Positions 45,943 to 54,829 of a DNA stretch of 64,000 nucleotides are shown one piece after another (positions within the stretch are counted from its first letter, which is position 1; the number at the start of each line of letters is the position of its first letter). The stretch comes from Vampirovibrionales bacterium. GTDB taxonomy: Bacteria > Cyanobacteriota > Vampirovibrionia > Vampirovibrionales > Vampirovibrionaceae. The DNA is taken from assembly GCA_029262635.1 (NCBI GenBank), contig JAJCZA010000005.1, forward strand, positions 62,001 to 126,000, given 5' to 3'. Made by a program: the position numbers and the translations under genes. The notes beneath the pieces are model-generated. The model was not told where the DNA came from and made no database searches. It was given only the letters and a program-made list of their open reading frames with translations.

Positions 45943-48900
45943 ATGGAGGTTTCATGGATCGTTTTGGATCAGCATAAAGAAACCTTACGTTGTCTTGCAT
46001 GCGCTTTCCCTCATGTGGCGGGTCAAAATTATTGTGGAAACTGTGGCGAGCCATTAGCGACCAATGACACCAACATAGTACACCCCTCAACCGATCGATC
46101 TGGACAACCGAAACCTGAGATTGAGGTTCTAGAGTCACCGGCAGGTTCTTTAGAGTCCGAGGCACTGGCTCACTTCGCATTGGCCTCCATCGAGATGATG
46201 AATTATGTTCAATTGGCCACATCACTTGGAAACGAACAACAGGCCGAACAGTTCCGAAACGATTGCATTAGTTGGATTGAAGAACGAGCAATTTTAGCCA
46301 ATGGCGTGGTGGAATCCATTCGAAACAACGTCGTGTTTTTGTCCTTTCCCCGAGAGTTTTCTACAGAACGGTCGGTTCTCGTGGCGGTGGAGATCCTGCG
46401 AGAGATACAAAATCGTTCGTTTAACCTGAATGGAATGCCCTTAAAAATAAGAATAGGTCTGGATCTTGAGTCCTCTGCAGAACGAAACCCCATGACTTCA
46501 GCCACAGAACGCTCGTTGGCGACTCCGGGTTCTATTGTCATCAGCGAAGCTGTTTATAGGATCCTTGAACACGATTTTACGGTTCGCCCGATTGGCCCTC
46601 TGAAAGTCGCTGAGCGAATGGTCACGTTTTATCAGCTCGACAAACCTTATAAAACCATTACGCCACAGGAAGAGATTCTTTCAGACCCTCAACCCCGTTA
46701 TCCATCCGCACCAGAGCCCACAAAGACGCTATTAAGTGAGGGAGGCGAAGAAGAGCGGACGGCCATTCCACGAACCCATGAACCGGTTAGCCACCCGGAG
46801 CCAGCTTCAAAAGAAATACTAAAAGCGTCTATTCTTCAGGACCCTCTGGTTTCAGAACAGCACAGTGTGCCCCTACCGAAAGAGCCCGATGTTTCTCCTT
46901 TGCCTTTGTATTCCTCTAAGGATTTATTAGAAAAGCAACCTGAACCGCCAATAGAAGCGGAGGAAGTGGTCGAAAAACCCTTCGATGTCGTATTAGAACC
47001 CATCGCCGAAGCGCCTCTTCCGTCCTTTGGAGAGACGTTGAACGAAACCGCGTCAATTCCTGATTTATCGGCTCCCGTTTCTATTTCTGGTGTTAGCCCA
47101 GGGTTAATGGGATCTCTTGGACTGGACCCAACATTGCTTTCCGGTACCATGACAGAAGAGTCTGGTGTGTCTGATCAGACCATTAAGGCACCTCAACGGG
47201 TGGATGAATCCTTACGAATGGATTCTGGCTATATACCTCCATTATATGGAACAAGGCGATCCCCGCGAAAAGCAACCCATACCTATGAAGAAACTGTAAC
47301 AGGTATTGTTACCGATCTGGAAAGATTCCTGGAAAATGAATCGTCTACAGGACAGATTATTAGTCTAATCGGGCCTGATGGCATTGGCAAAACCTATATG
47401 ACCAATAACCTGGTTTTAAAAGAGCTAATCCCGGATCCTTCTAACCCAAAATTCATCTGGTTTGCAGGCCATAACTATCAGAAAATTGGACGAGAACAAC
47501 AGATTCCACTGTACTTTTGGTATGAAATGCTGAGTAACTTCCTCTCGGTAATGCTGGAAGGGGTTAATAAACAAGATTTACGAACCCACCTATCCCAGAT
47601 GATGAACCAGATTTATCAGGGTAACGCACACGAAGAAACCATTTCCTTTTTCTGTGATCTGATGTCGGTTAATCCACTGGAGCCCATTTCCGGTAAAACG
47701 TTGGAACGATTAGGATGTATTGAAGACTATCTGGTTGATCTCTTGGGTCAAATGAGCCAGCATATGCCGATTTTGATGCTAATTGAAGACGTGGATCAGG
47801 CCGATATTGCTTCACTGGATGTCTTGGTTCGTTTGCTAAACAACGATCTTTTAAAGAGTCGCATAACCCTATTGTTGACGTATTCCGATGACTTCTGCCC
47901 AGAAGATGGCTTGATGTGGGCCTTAGAATCCAATCTACATAAAGAGTACGTCGTCTCCCCGTTAAATCAGGAAGAAACCATCCGATGGATGGCGGCCGGG
48001 CCATTTTCAGGAAATGAGAATGCTCTCTCCCCTACCCAAATGGATACTCTGGCCATGTATTCCCATGGGAATACCAACTACCTAATGGAAGCCATTTCTT
48101 ACCTGACCGTTACCCAAAGTCTGTTGGTGGATCCAGAAACAGGGAAGTTATCGGCCAACCCGGAAAAGGATCCGAACACCCTGATGCTCCCGGCAACGCT
48201 TCAGGAAATGATCCAGCACCGACTTCGATTGCTGGATGAAGAGCAACGTTACGTACTTCAGGTCGCCAGTGTGCTGGGCGAACGCTTCTCCTTACGAATT
48301 TTATTGGATATTTGCGAATTTAAACCGGAAAAACTCCAACAAATCCTTGAATTTCTGATGGTTCAGCAATTCATCACCCATGACTACACCATGGCAGGTC
48401 AGTTCCGCCATAGGACAGTCTGGGCGCAAGTATATGAAACCATTGAACCGAACCTTCGAACCGACTTACATCGATTGATTAGCGAGTATGTTGAAGAACT
48501 GCTGAATCAAAATAATTCGGTTAATCCAGGACTGGTTGCCTACCATGCCATGAATGGCGGTATGGCTAACCGGGCCTTCCAATATTGGAATTTGGCTGGT
48601 GTATATTGCGCTCAAATTGGCTCTTTAGCCGGATTAAACATGGGGCTATCCAAGGCAATGAGCTTATCTGAAGATATTAAAACTAAGGATACCATCCGTG
48701 CCCGGTTACAAGAAAATTTAGGGGTTCTAAATTTAGGAGAGAATCCAGAATTTTCCATCCAGATGTTAGAACCCGCCGTGGCGTATTTTGAAGCACAAAA
48801 GGATACGGCCAAACTAGTTGAAGGGCTGGGCTACCTAGCTTCAGGCCATGAGGCTCTGGGAAACCTTCATGCGGCTCTTGAGCTTCGAGATAAAGTGTTG

Positions 48901-49989
48901 GCTTATGTCCCGAAAGACCAATTTCCGCAAGAATATGTAACCCTACAAGTTGCCCGACTAGAATACTTATACCGGCTTGGACGAATCCAAAAAGCTCAAG
49001 AACTTTTTGATACAGAAATTGAACCGTTGGCCCACTCCCATATGACGACGGATCCGTTTTATCATAAGGTTTACCTCAATGCGCGCCTGACACTGGCCGA
49101 AATTACCTTGCTCCGGTGTGATGACTCCGTCTTCCAGATGATTGATGACACCTTAAGGCAGTCCGAGAAATTAAATCTCACCGGACTCACAATCATGCTG
49201 AAAATCACTCGGGCAAAAAGCTTCCTCTTCCGAGGGCATTACGATAGTTGTCAGCGAAGCTTGGAAAGTGTGCGACAAGATATTAAGACATTGAATAACC
49301 CGGATGACATGCTGGCACGTTGGGGATTGGTGGCCATGATGCGTCATTGTGAACTCGGCCAATGGAAAGAAGCGAGCGCTTTAGCCGTCGATAGCATGGT
49401 CAGAGCCGAGAAGGCCCGAGATCACTTGATCTGGATTTTTATTAACGCCTACGCAGGTCAAGTTGCATTAGGCGAAAACCGTTATCAAGATGCTCAGCAT
49501 ATTCTGGAGATTATGGCGACGGAAAGCTCTGAACGGCGTTTTGCCACAACCGCGTTTGTATGCTGGCGTTTTCTCACCGATGTCTATATGGGACAACAAC
49601 AGTATGAACAAGCGCTGGACGTAGTCAGCAAGGCATTGGACATTGCCCGAAAAGAGGAAGTGAATAATCAGCGAGAAATCTATTTGCTCACTGTCAAAAA
49701 AGCCCATGTTCAACTACAGCTCGGACAAATCAAAGAAGCTGGATTAGCGCTCCAGGCCGAATGGCCCCAAGCCAAGCAGACAGGATTTATGCCCATTACA
49801 GCCCCAATGGCTGAAGCCATTGGGGATCTGTCCTATCGGATTGCCCAACAGACCCACACCAACGAAATCAAGCAATTAAAATATACCGAACGGGCACAGA
49901 CGTTCTTTGAAATTGCCCGAAGCCAATGGCAGGAAATGAAAAACACGGCTCAGGCAGAAAAGATCATGGCAAAAATAGAAGTAATGTGA
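45943..49989 (+). CDS. Zinc-ribbon / degenerate cyclase / AAA-ATPase / TPR regulator
   Basis: About 1348 residues. An N-terminal zinc ribbon (CxxC-x10-CxxC, residues ~17-35) is followed by a class III cyclase-like fold (about 65-230) lacking the metal-binding Asps. A Pro/Glu-rich linker (240-440), an AAA/STAND ATPase (Walker A GPDGIGKT ~476-483, Walker B ILMLIEDVD ~609) and a C-terminal array of TPR-like helices (830-1340) complete it. The order matches COG3899-type predicted ATPases that act as signalling hubs; no DNA-binding domain is visible. The start is uncertain: GGAGG at 45945-45949 is positioned for ATG 45954, which is out of frame and stops after seven codons. Confidence 0.85.
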   Translation: MEVSWIVLDQHKETLRCLACAFPHVAGQNYCGNCGEPLATNDTNIVHPSTDRSGQPKPEIEVLESPAGSLESEALAHFALASIEMMNYVQLATSLGNEQQAEQFRNDCISWIEERAILANGVVESIRNNVVFLSFPREFSTERSVLVAVEILREIQNRSFNLNGMPLKIRIGLDLESSAERNPMTSATERSLATPGSIVISEAVYRILEHDFTVRPIGPLKVAERMVTFYQLDKPYKTITPQEEILSDPQPRYPSAPEPTKTLLSEGGEEERTAIPRTHEPVSHPEPASKEILKASILQDPLVSEQHSVPLPKEPDVSPLPLYSSKDLLEKQPEPPIEAEEVVEKPFDVVLEPIAEAPLPSFGETLNETASIPDLSAPVSISGVSPGLMGSLGLDPTLLSGTMTEESGVSDQTIKAPQRVDESLRMDSGYIPPLYGTRRSPRKATHTYEETVTGIVTDLERFLENESSTGQIISLIGPDGIGKTYMTNNLVLKELIPDPSNPKFIWFAGHNYQKIGREQQIPLYFWYEMLSNFLSVMLEGVNKQDLRTHLSQMMNQIYQGNAHEETISFFCDLMSVNPLEPISGKTLERLGCIEDYLVDLLGQMSQHMPILMLIEDVDQADIASLDVLVRLLNNDLLKSRITLLLTYSDDFCPEDGLMWALESNLHKEYVVSPLNQEETIRWMAAGPFSGNENALSPTQMDTLAMYSHGNTNYLMEAISYLTVTQSLLVDPETGKLSANPEKDPNTLMLPATLQEMIQHRLRLLDEEQRYVLQVASVLGERFSLRILLDICEFKPEKLQQILEFLMVQQFITHDYTMAGQFRHRTVWAQVYETIEPNLRTDLHRLISEYVEELLNQNNSVNPGLVAYHAMNGGMANRAFQYWNLAGVYCAQIGSLAGLNMGLSKAMSLSEDIKTKDTIRARLQENLGVLNLGENPEFSIQMLEPAVAYFEAQKDTAKLVEGLGYLASGHEALGNLHAALELRDKVLAYVPKDQFPQEYVTLQVARLEYLYRLGRIQKAQELFDTEIEPLAHSHMTTDPFYHKVYLNARLTLAEITLLRCDDSVFQMIDDTLRQSEKLNLTGLTIMLKITRAKSFLFRGHYDSCQRSLESVRQDIKTLNNPDDMLARWGLVAMMRHCELGQWKEASALAVDSMVRAEKARDHLIWIFINAYAGQVALGENRYQDAQHILEIMATESSERRFATTAFVCWRFLTDVYMGQQQYEQALDVVSKALDIARKEEVNNQREIYLLTVKKAHVQLQLGQIKEAGLALQAEWPQAKQTGFMPITAPMAEAIGDLSYRIAQQTHTNEIKQLKYTERAQTFFEIARSQWQEMKNTAQAEKIMAKIEVM

Positions 49990-50070
49990 GAATTCGTCAT
50001 ATTCACTGACCGTATTTTACGTTAAAATACATCACGCTCATTTTATTTAACCTGAGCAAGTAAGGTTTAA

Positions 50071-50154
50071 GCCCCGGTGGCGGAATTGGTAGACGCTGTG
50101 GACTTAAAATCCATTGGCCGCAAGGTCGTGCCGGTTCAAGTCCGGCCCGGGGTA
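50071..50154 (+). tRNA. tRNA-Leu (TAA anticodon)
   Basis: 84 bases with acceptor GCCCCGG/CCGGGGT, D-arm, anticodon loop CTTAAAA (TAA), a variable arm (TTGGCCGCAAGGTCGT region) and T-loop TTCAAGT. The CCA end is not encoded (A then AACC). It follows the large regulator by 82 bp. Confidence 0.97.
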
Positions 50155-50159
50155 AACCT

Positions 50160-50191
50160 AACGCTTCAGTCATCTGTCTGAAGCGTTTTTT
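50160..50191 (+). terminator. Terminator after tRNA-Leu
   Basis: AACGCTTCAG, an 8-base loop, CTGAAGCGTT and a T run form a perfect hairpin terminator five bases past the tRNA end. Confidence 0.9.
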
Positions 50192-50373
50192 CATGGGAGA
50201 TGCAAAAAACCCTCGTACAGCTGGTAGGCTTAAGGTTTTCGTTTACGCTTGGTTTTGGTAATAAGCTGAATGACGCCTTCTTACTCGGTACTTCGGCACT
50301 AACGAACATAGCGATTAAAATTTATGACTCTGCCCTGCTTAATCCAGTGGTCTGAGACGCAGACAGGTATTTA

Positions 50374-50382
50374 TGCTATAGT
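50374..50382 (+). promoter_or_regulatory. Possible extended -10 promoter for superoxide dismutase
   Basis: TG-C-TATAGT ends 52 bp before the SOD start codon. A convincing -35 is not visible, as expected for an extended -10 type. The form is the same as before the gene at 5326. Confidence 0.4.
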
Positions 50383-50434
50383 CCATCATAATCTATGTAT
50401 TACTGTGTTTGTATATTAATCAGGAGACGAAGCG

Positions 50435-51025
50435 ATGACCACAACCATGGCACAATCTTGTCAGGCAAAAACGTTTGACCATTTAAAAGGACTCGACGGC
50501 ATTTCTCAGAGTCAACTGGACGCTCACTACGCCCTTTATAAGGGCTATGTGACCAACGTCACTAAGCTATTTGAGAACCTTGAAAAGCTGGAGACCGGTA
50601 GCCAGGAGTGGAATGAAGTAAAACGCCGCTTTGGTTTTGAAGTGAATGGCGTCGTGCTTCACGAACTCTATTTCACCAACATGAAACCCAACGGCGGTTC
50701 TATTCCTCAAGGCTCCAAGCTCGCTCAACTGATTAAAGAACAGTATGGCAGTTATGATCAATGGGAAGCCGATTTTAAAACCACCGGCAAAATGCGTGGC
50801 ATCGGCTGGGTCATTACCTACCAGTGCCCTTGCACCGGAAAGCTCATTAACTGCTGGGTCAGCGACCATGAAAACGGTCATCCGGCCGGATTCAAGCCAA
50901 TCCTCGTCATGGATGTCTGGGAACATGCGTTCACCGTGGACTATAAACCCACCGAAAAAGGCAACTATATTGATGCCTTTTTCAAAAACATTAACTGGGA
51001 AGAAGTCGAATCTCGACTATCGTAA
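50435..51025 (+). CDS. Fe/Mn-family superoxide dismutase (divergent)
   Basis: 196 residues, dismutates superoxide to oxygen and peroxide. Metal ligands can be placed: His in LDAHYALYKGYV, His in VVLHELYF, and Asp/His in DVWEHAF. The usual second-sphere Gln of Fe enzymes before the second ligand is Gly here. In the loop that in Mn enzymes carries Gln, the sequence reads WVSDHENGH, so a His may take that place. An inserted CPCTGKLINC segment adds three Cys. GGAG eight bases before ATG; a terminator at 51052 closes the unit. No signal peptide, so cytoplasmic. The family is certain; metal use is not. Confidence 0.93.
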   Translation: MTTTMAQSCQAKTFDHLKGLDGISQSQLDAHYALYKGYVTNVTKLFENLEKLETGSQEWNEVKRRFGFEVNGVVLHELYFTNMKPNGGSIPQGSKLAQLIKEQYGSYDQWEADFKTTGKMRGIGWVITYQCPCTGKLINCWVSDHENGHPAGFKPILVMDVWEHAFTVDYKPTEKGNYIDAFFKNINWEEVESRLS

Positions 51026-51051
51026 CCCCTTTTCAAAATCCCTTAAAAGTC

Positions 51052-51100
51052 AAAGAGCCTTTGCCTCCTGAGTCACTCAGGGTAAAGGCTCTTTCTTTTC
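51052..51100 (+). terminator. Terminator after superoxide dismutase
   Basis: AAAGAGCCTTT pairs perfectly with AAAGGCTCTTT across a 21-base loop that can itself pair, and is followed by CTTTT. Confidence 0.8.
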
Positions 51101-51121
51101 GGGCGACTTGTTTCGTGAAAA

Positions 51122-51574
51122 TTAATGAAAAGAGTTGAGTGCCAGATTTATTTGACGACTCGTCGAATGCATATACCCAAAGTAGAGCAAAGCCAACTGG
51201 CTCTGTAACGATCGGATTCGACCATTCAGTTTCCCGGCTTCCAGATAGTTACCTGATTCCAGGTTATTTTTCAATTGGGCCCGGATGATGCCCTCTTGCT
51301 CTTTTACTTGCTCGTAGCGGCCCCACGTTGTATTGCGCTGGGTGTCCATGGCCTGAAAGTCCTGCTCATACTTTAGCCGAGCAAGTAAACGCTCTTGTTC
51401 CCGGTCCTTTTGTTTTTCTATTTGTCGAGTTTCTTGCGCTTCGAGTTGTTTTTTTCTTATTTCCTTTTTTCTTATTTCCTCAATCTCCAACTCCTCTGGA
51501 CCAATTCGACTCTGAATTAGTCTCATCGGAGAATAGCCAAATTCTCCTGCCAACACGTTGATGTTCCCAGCCAT
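51122..51574 (-). CDS. Coiled-coil protein of unknown function
   Basis: 150 residues dominated by a charged coiled coil (about 28-130). The codons for EIRKKEIRKK (around 51455-51485) are a near-exact 15-bp tandem duplication. No signal or membrane segment. The start at ATG 51574 has GAGG about 11 bases upstream. It resembles FliJ-like or structural helical proteins only by composition, so I assign no function. Confidence 0.6.
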   Translation of the reverse strand: MAGNINVLAGEFGYSPMRLIQSRIGPEELEIEEIRKKEIRKKQLEAQETRQIEKQKDREQERLLARLKYEQDFQAMDTQRNTTWGRYEQVKEQEGIIRAQLKNNLESGNYLEAGKLNGRIRSLQSQLALLYFGYMHSTSRQINLALNSFH

Positions 51575-51763
51575 CACTGTTTCAACCTCAAATCAACATT
51601 ATACTCCGCTAAATGTCAGCGTCCGCTAAGATTTAACGACGATCAATAACGAACCGTTTTCATTCACGCTCGTCTTGCCTATATCCAAGTGACTTTATTC
51701 GAAATAATTTGCTCTACAGTTCTCACTAAGCATAAAACCCCAGAACCGCTTTTTTGTGCTAGC

Positions 51764-52180
51764 TCATTTCTGTTTTTTTGAAAGGATCGTGGGAAAGTGT
51801 TGCCAATGGCAAAGAGCTCCATCCAGGGTTTTCCCGCTTTGTGTTGTTTTTATCGTTTCCAGCTCTTCAATTAAGCCCTTTGTCTCGTAGAGCATCCTTT
51901 CAAGATCAATCCAGAGAGAATACGGCGGTCGGGTTTTCAGCGGGGTGAGTCGATTCAAGCCTTTTTTTAGAAGGCTTAATGCCCCGTCTGAATTTCCCTG
52001 CTGTAGATGATAACACCCAACCCCCACTTGCAAGACGCCTTGATAAAAAGCACTTAGCGTCGAGTTGTTCGACTGAACCGCTGGCCGCCAAAGAGCTTCT
52101 TCAATCACCTCATGAGCTTCGAAAAATTGACAGGCATTAAAAAGCTGGATCGCCTCTTCCCAGGCCTGTTCTTCGGTCAT
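51764..52180 (-). CDS. DUF309-family protein
   Basis: About 138 residues. The signature of DUF309 is seen: QLFNACQFFEAHEVIEEALW near the start, then FYQGVLQVGVGCYHLQQGN with Ala/Leu and a final GLNRLTP. The His-Glu and Tyr-His pairs are conserved in the family; the function is unknown. I chose ATG 52180; a TTG at 52210 would add ten residues. It follows the RWYD-repeat protein by under 40 bp, in the murA operon. Confidence 0.8.
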   Translation of the reverse strand: MTEEQAWEEAIQLFNACQFFEAHEVIEEALWRPAVQSNNSTLSAFYQGVLQVGVGCYHLQQGNSDGALSLLKKGLNRLTPLKTRPPYSLWIDLERMLYETKGLIEELETIKTTQSGKTLDGALCHWQHFPTILSKKQK

Positions 52181-52219
52181 TTCTTTTTTACTGAAGGACA
52201 AATCTGACAAAAATACCGA

Positions 52220-52570
52220 CTAATCGGAAGTGGTGTCGCTTGAAATACCCTGCTTTTTCATCGATTCTAAAAATCGCATGGCCGCTTTACGTTGGGCATC
52301 CGGCGGAACAACCCGGAGCAGTTCAACAGCCTTGGAAACGACAGGATCCTCATCATACCAACGGTTACCAAACTTCTTAGGGCGAGAAACCTGATAAAAC
52401 TCTTCCAATGCCTCTTTACCAACCTGTGTTTCAATTTTTGTCAGAAACACTTCAGCTTGTGCCCGGACATCAGACTGAAACGACCGCAATAGGTCCAGCA
52501 CTTCAATCAGGACAGGGTCATGGTCATACCATCGTTTACATTCTGCTGGATTGGTTGATGTGTCACTCAT
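52220..52570 (-). CDS. Small protein with duplicated RWYDxDPV motif
   Basis: 116 residues made of two related helical units. RWYDHDPVLIEVLDLLRSF starts near residue 13 and RWYDEDPVVSKAVELLRVV near residue 70, each followed by a helix (AEVFLTKIETQV, AAMRFLESMKKQ). I do not recognise a named family. It starts 6 bp after the murA stop, implying co-expression with cell-wall synthesis, and is followed by the DUF309 gene. Confidence 0.7.
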   Translation of the reverse strand: MSDTSTNPAECKRWYDHDPVLIEVLDLLRSFQSDVRAQAEVFLTKIETQVGKEALEEFYQVSRPKKFGNRWYDEDPVVSKAVELLRVVPPDAQRKAAMRFLESMKKQGISSDTTSD

Positions 52571-52576
52571 GCTAGA

Positions 52577-53902
52577 TTATTCCACTCCCTGCTGTTGTTG
52601 GGTTGTTTCCAATACATTTTCATCGGTCACGGGTATCCGTTGTATCGAAGCGCCCAGTTGGCGCATTTTATCTTCTAGCTTCTCATAGCCCCGATCCAGA
52701 TGGTGTAGATTCAGAATCTCTGTTTGTCCTTTGGCTTCCAGTGCCGCAATGATTAAGGCGGCCGCGGCGCGAAGATCACTGGCCTTAACACAGGCACCAC
52801 TCAAAGATTCAACCCCGGTAACGATGGCCACATTACCTTCTACTTCAATTTTAGCGCCCATCCGCTTTAAATTACCCACGTGGTTAAACCGGTTTTCGTA
52901 AATGGTTTCACGAATCACGCTGGTACCCTCGGAAATAGCAAGTAAAGCCATCAACGGGGCTTGCAAGTCGGTTGGGAAACCGGGGTAAGGCAGGGTTGTC
53001 AGATTTTCGGTCTGAAGCCGCTTATCAACCTGAATTTTAATCTGGTTTGGCGTTGGTAGGGTAATGTTAGCCCCCATTTCCATGAGTTTATGAGTCAGCG
53101 AGTGTAAATGAGCCGGATGAACAGCATGTAAAGTAACATCGCCCCGAGTGCCCGCAGCCGCGATAAGATACGTGGCAGCCTCAATCCGATCCGGTACCAC
53201 ATGGTAGCTCACACCACCTAGATTCTCTGGTTTTACGCCGTTAATAACAATTTCATTGGTTCCGGCACCAGAAATGTCCGCTCCCATAGCATTTAGAAAG
53301 TCGGCTAAATCCAAGATTTCCGGTTCCTGGGCCGCATTGGAAAGAATGGTTGCTCCTTCAGCTAATACAGCAGCCACCATCACGTTTTCCGTCGCACCGA
53401 CACTGGGCAAATCCAAAACAATTTCGCTACCTACTAGCCGTTTTGCCTTACTCTCGACAAAGCCATGGACAATTTTGACGTTGGCGCCCAGCGCTTCAAG
53501 CCCCTTGATATGCAGATCAATACCGCGCTTGCCAATGGAACATCCACCGGGCAGAGAAACCTTCGCTTCACCAAAACGACCGAGCAGGGGTCCTAATACA
53601 TTAAAGCTGGCTCGCATTTTACTGACCAACTCGTAAGGCGCTTCAAAACATGTGATATCTCGTGCGCACAGGGTTATTTCATGGCCAGATTGTTCAACTG
53701 TCACCCCCAGGTGGCGTAACACATCCATCATCACATCCACATCGGAAAGTTGAGGAACGTTGGAGAGATGAACCGGCTCTCGGGTCAGCAACGAAGCAGC
53801 CATGAGCTTTAGAACCGAGTTTTTCGCGCCCGAAATCGTCACATCGCCCTGAAGGCGGTGACCGCCTTCAATAATCAGCTTTTCTGCCTTTGTATCAGAC
53901 AA
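52577..53902 (-). CDS. murA: UDP-N-acetylglucosamine 1-carboxyvinyltransferase
   Basis: First committed step of peptidoglycan synthesis: transfers enolpyruvate from PEP to UDP-GlcNAc in the cytoplasm. 441 residues, slightly longer than usual (~420) at both ends. K26-N27 in SGAKNSVLKL and the catalytic Cys120 in PGGCSIGKRG are present. It begins a three-gene series with the RWYD-repeat and DUF309 genes. This Cys form is the fosfomycin-sensitive type (family knowledge). Confidence 0.97.
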   Translation of the reverse strand: MSDTKAEKLIIEGGHRLQGDVTISGAKNSVLKLMAASLLTREPVHLSNVPQLSDVDVMMDVLRHLGVTVEQSGHEITLCARDITCFEAPYELVSKMRASFNVLGPLLGRFGEAKVSLPGGCSIGKRGIDLHIKGLEALGANVKIVHGFVESKAKRLVGSEIVLDLPSVGATENVMVAAVLAEGATILSNAAQEPEILDLADFLNAMGADISGAGTNEIVINGVKPENLGGVSYHVVPDRIEAATYLIAAAGTRGDVTLHAVHPAHLHSLTHKLMEMGANITLPTPNQIKIQVDKRLQTENLTTLPYPGFPTDLQAPLMALLAISEGTSVIRETIYENRFNHVGNLKRMGAKIEVEGNVAIVTGVESLSGACVKASDLRAAAALIIAALEAKGQTEILNLHHLDRGYEKLEDKMRQLGASIQRIPVTDENVLETTQQQQGVE

Positions 53903-54165
53903 GGAAGAATCTCCAAGTTATGCTTCCGGAAAGTACTTGCTAAAATGTGAATAGTTTAATCATAACACAGGTGTCCCGAAATCGCCTCGCCCGAACAATG
54001 GAACCGGACAAGCCCTCCTGTGTTCTCACCGGGAGAAAACCTTTCTACATAAAAACTTACAGTAAAACCGATAAGGCGTTCCATGGACATTAACTCTTAT
54101 TAAACCCTTTCAGATAACGATTTATTCTTTTTTATTTTTAGCGGTTTTCAGCGATAATTTATTCT

Positions 54166-54738
54166 ATGATAACCATACTCCCTCTTCCCCGCTCATTTTT
54201 TGATCGTGCAACCCTACTCGTCGCACAAGAACTGTTGGGCCATCATTTGATTATCCAGCCTACCGACTCAACCCAGTCACCTCAGCGCTTTAGAGTCGTG
54301 GAAACAGAAGCTTATACTCAAATGGATCCCGCCTGCCACGCTTACCAAAAACGCTCTGGCCGGGCTGCTAATCTCTATAATCGGCCCGGACTGGCTTATG
54401 TTTATTTTATTTATGGGATGCACCATTGTCTGAATGTTATTACTGAAGCGAAGGGGACAGCAGGTGCTGTTCTGTTCCGTGCGTTGGAACCATTAGACCC
54501 AAATCTTGCTCATTTAAAAACCCATGGTCCCGGTCGCTTGACCCGGGCTTTGGGTATTACACAAGTTCAACATAACGCCATGGATCTGACTCAAGACTGC
54601 AATCCACTGTATTTGGCCCATGGTGAGCCTTCCTTGCCCGAAAACAGGGTTCAGACCACCCGTATCGGTATTAGTAAAGCCCAAGACTACCCTTGGCGAT
54701 TTTATATTAAGGATAACCCCTGGATTTCCGTAAAATAG
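54166..54738 (+). CDS. mpg: 3-methyladenine DNA glycosylase (Mpg/AAG family)
   Basis: 190 residues. Excises alkylated purines in base-excision repair. The AAG fold motifs are clear: VVETEAYTQMDPACHAY with the catalytic Glu, YNRPGLAYVYFIYGMHHCLN and GPGRLTRALGI. Length is normal. A terminator follows at 54766. It stands alone between leftward murA and rplI. Confidence 0.93.
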   Translation: MITILPLPRSFFDRATLLVAQELLGHHLIIQPTDSTQSPQRFRVVETEAYTQMDPACHAYQKRSGRAANLYNRPGLAYVYFIYGMHHCLNVITEAKGTAGAVLFRALEPLDPNLAHLKTHGPGRLTRALGITQVQHNAMDLTQDCNPLYLAHGEPSLPENRVQTTRIGISKAQDYPWRFYIKDNPWISVK

Positions 54739-54765
54739 CCCTATAAAGAGGCTTAATAATAACGG

Positions 54766-54800
54766 AAAGCCGTCATACCCTGTAGGTATAACGGCTTTTT
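54766..54800 (+). terminator. Bidirectional terminator between mpg and rplI
   Basis: AAAGCCGTCATACC-CTGTA-GGTATAACGGCTTTTT forms a long hairpin with one mismatch and a T run on the plus strand; the A run on the other side could serve rplI. Confidence 0.85.
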
Positions 54801-54829
54801 AAACTCTATCAGCGTATTGATTAAGAGAG

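Noticed and set aside
50003-50194. 63-residue minus-strand ORF over tRNA-Leu
   Set aside because: Its RAGLEPARP stretch is the well-known spurious translation of a tRNA-Leu reverse strand.
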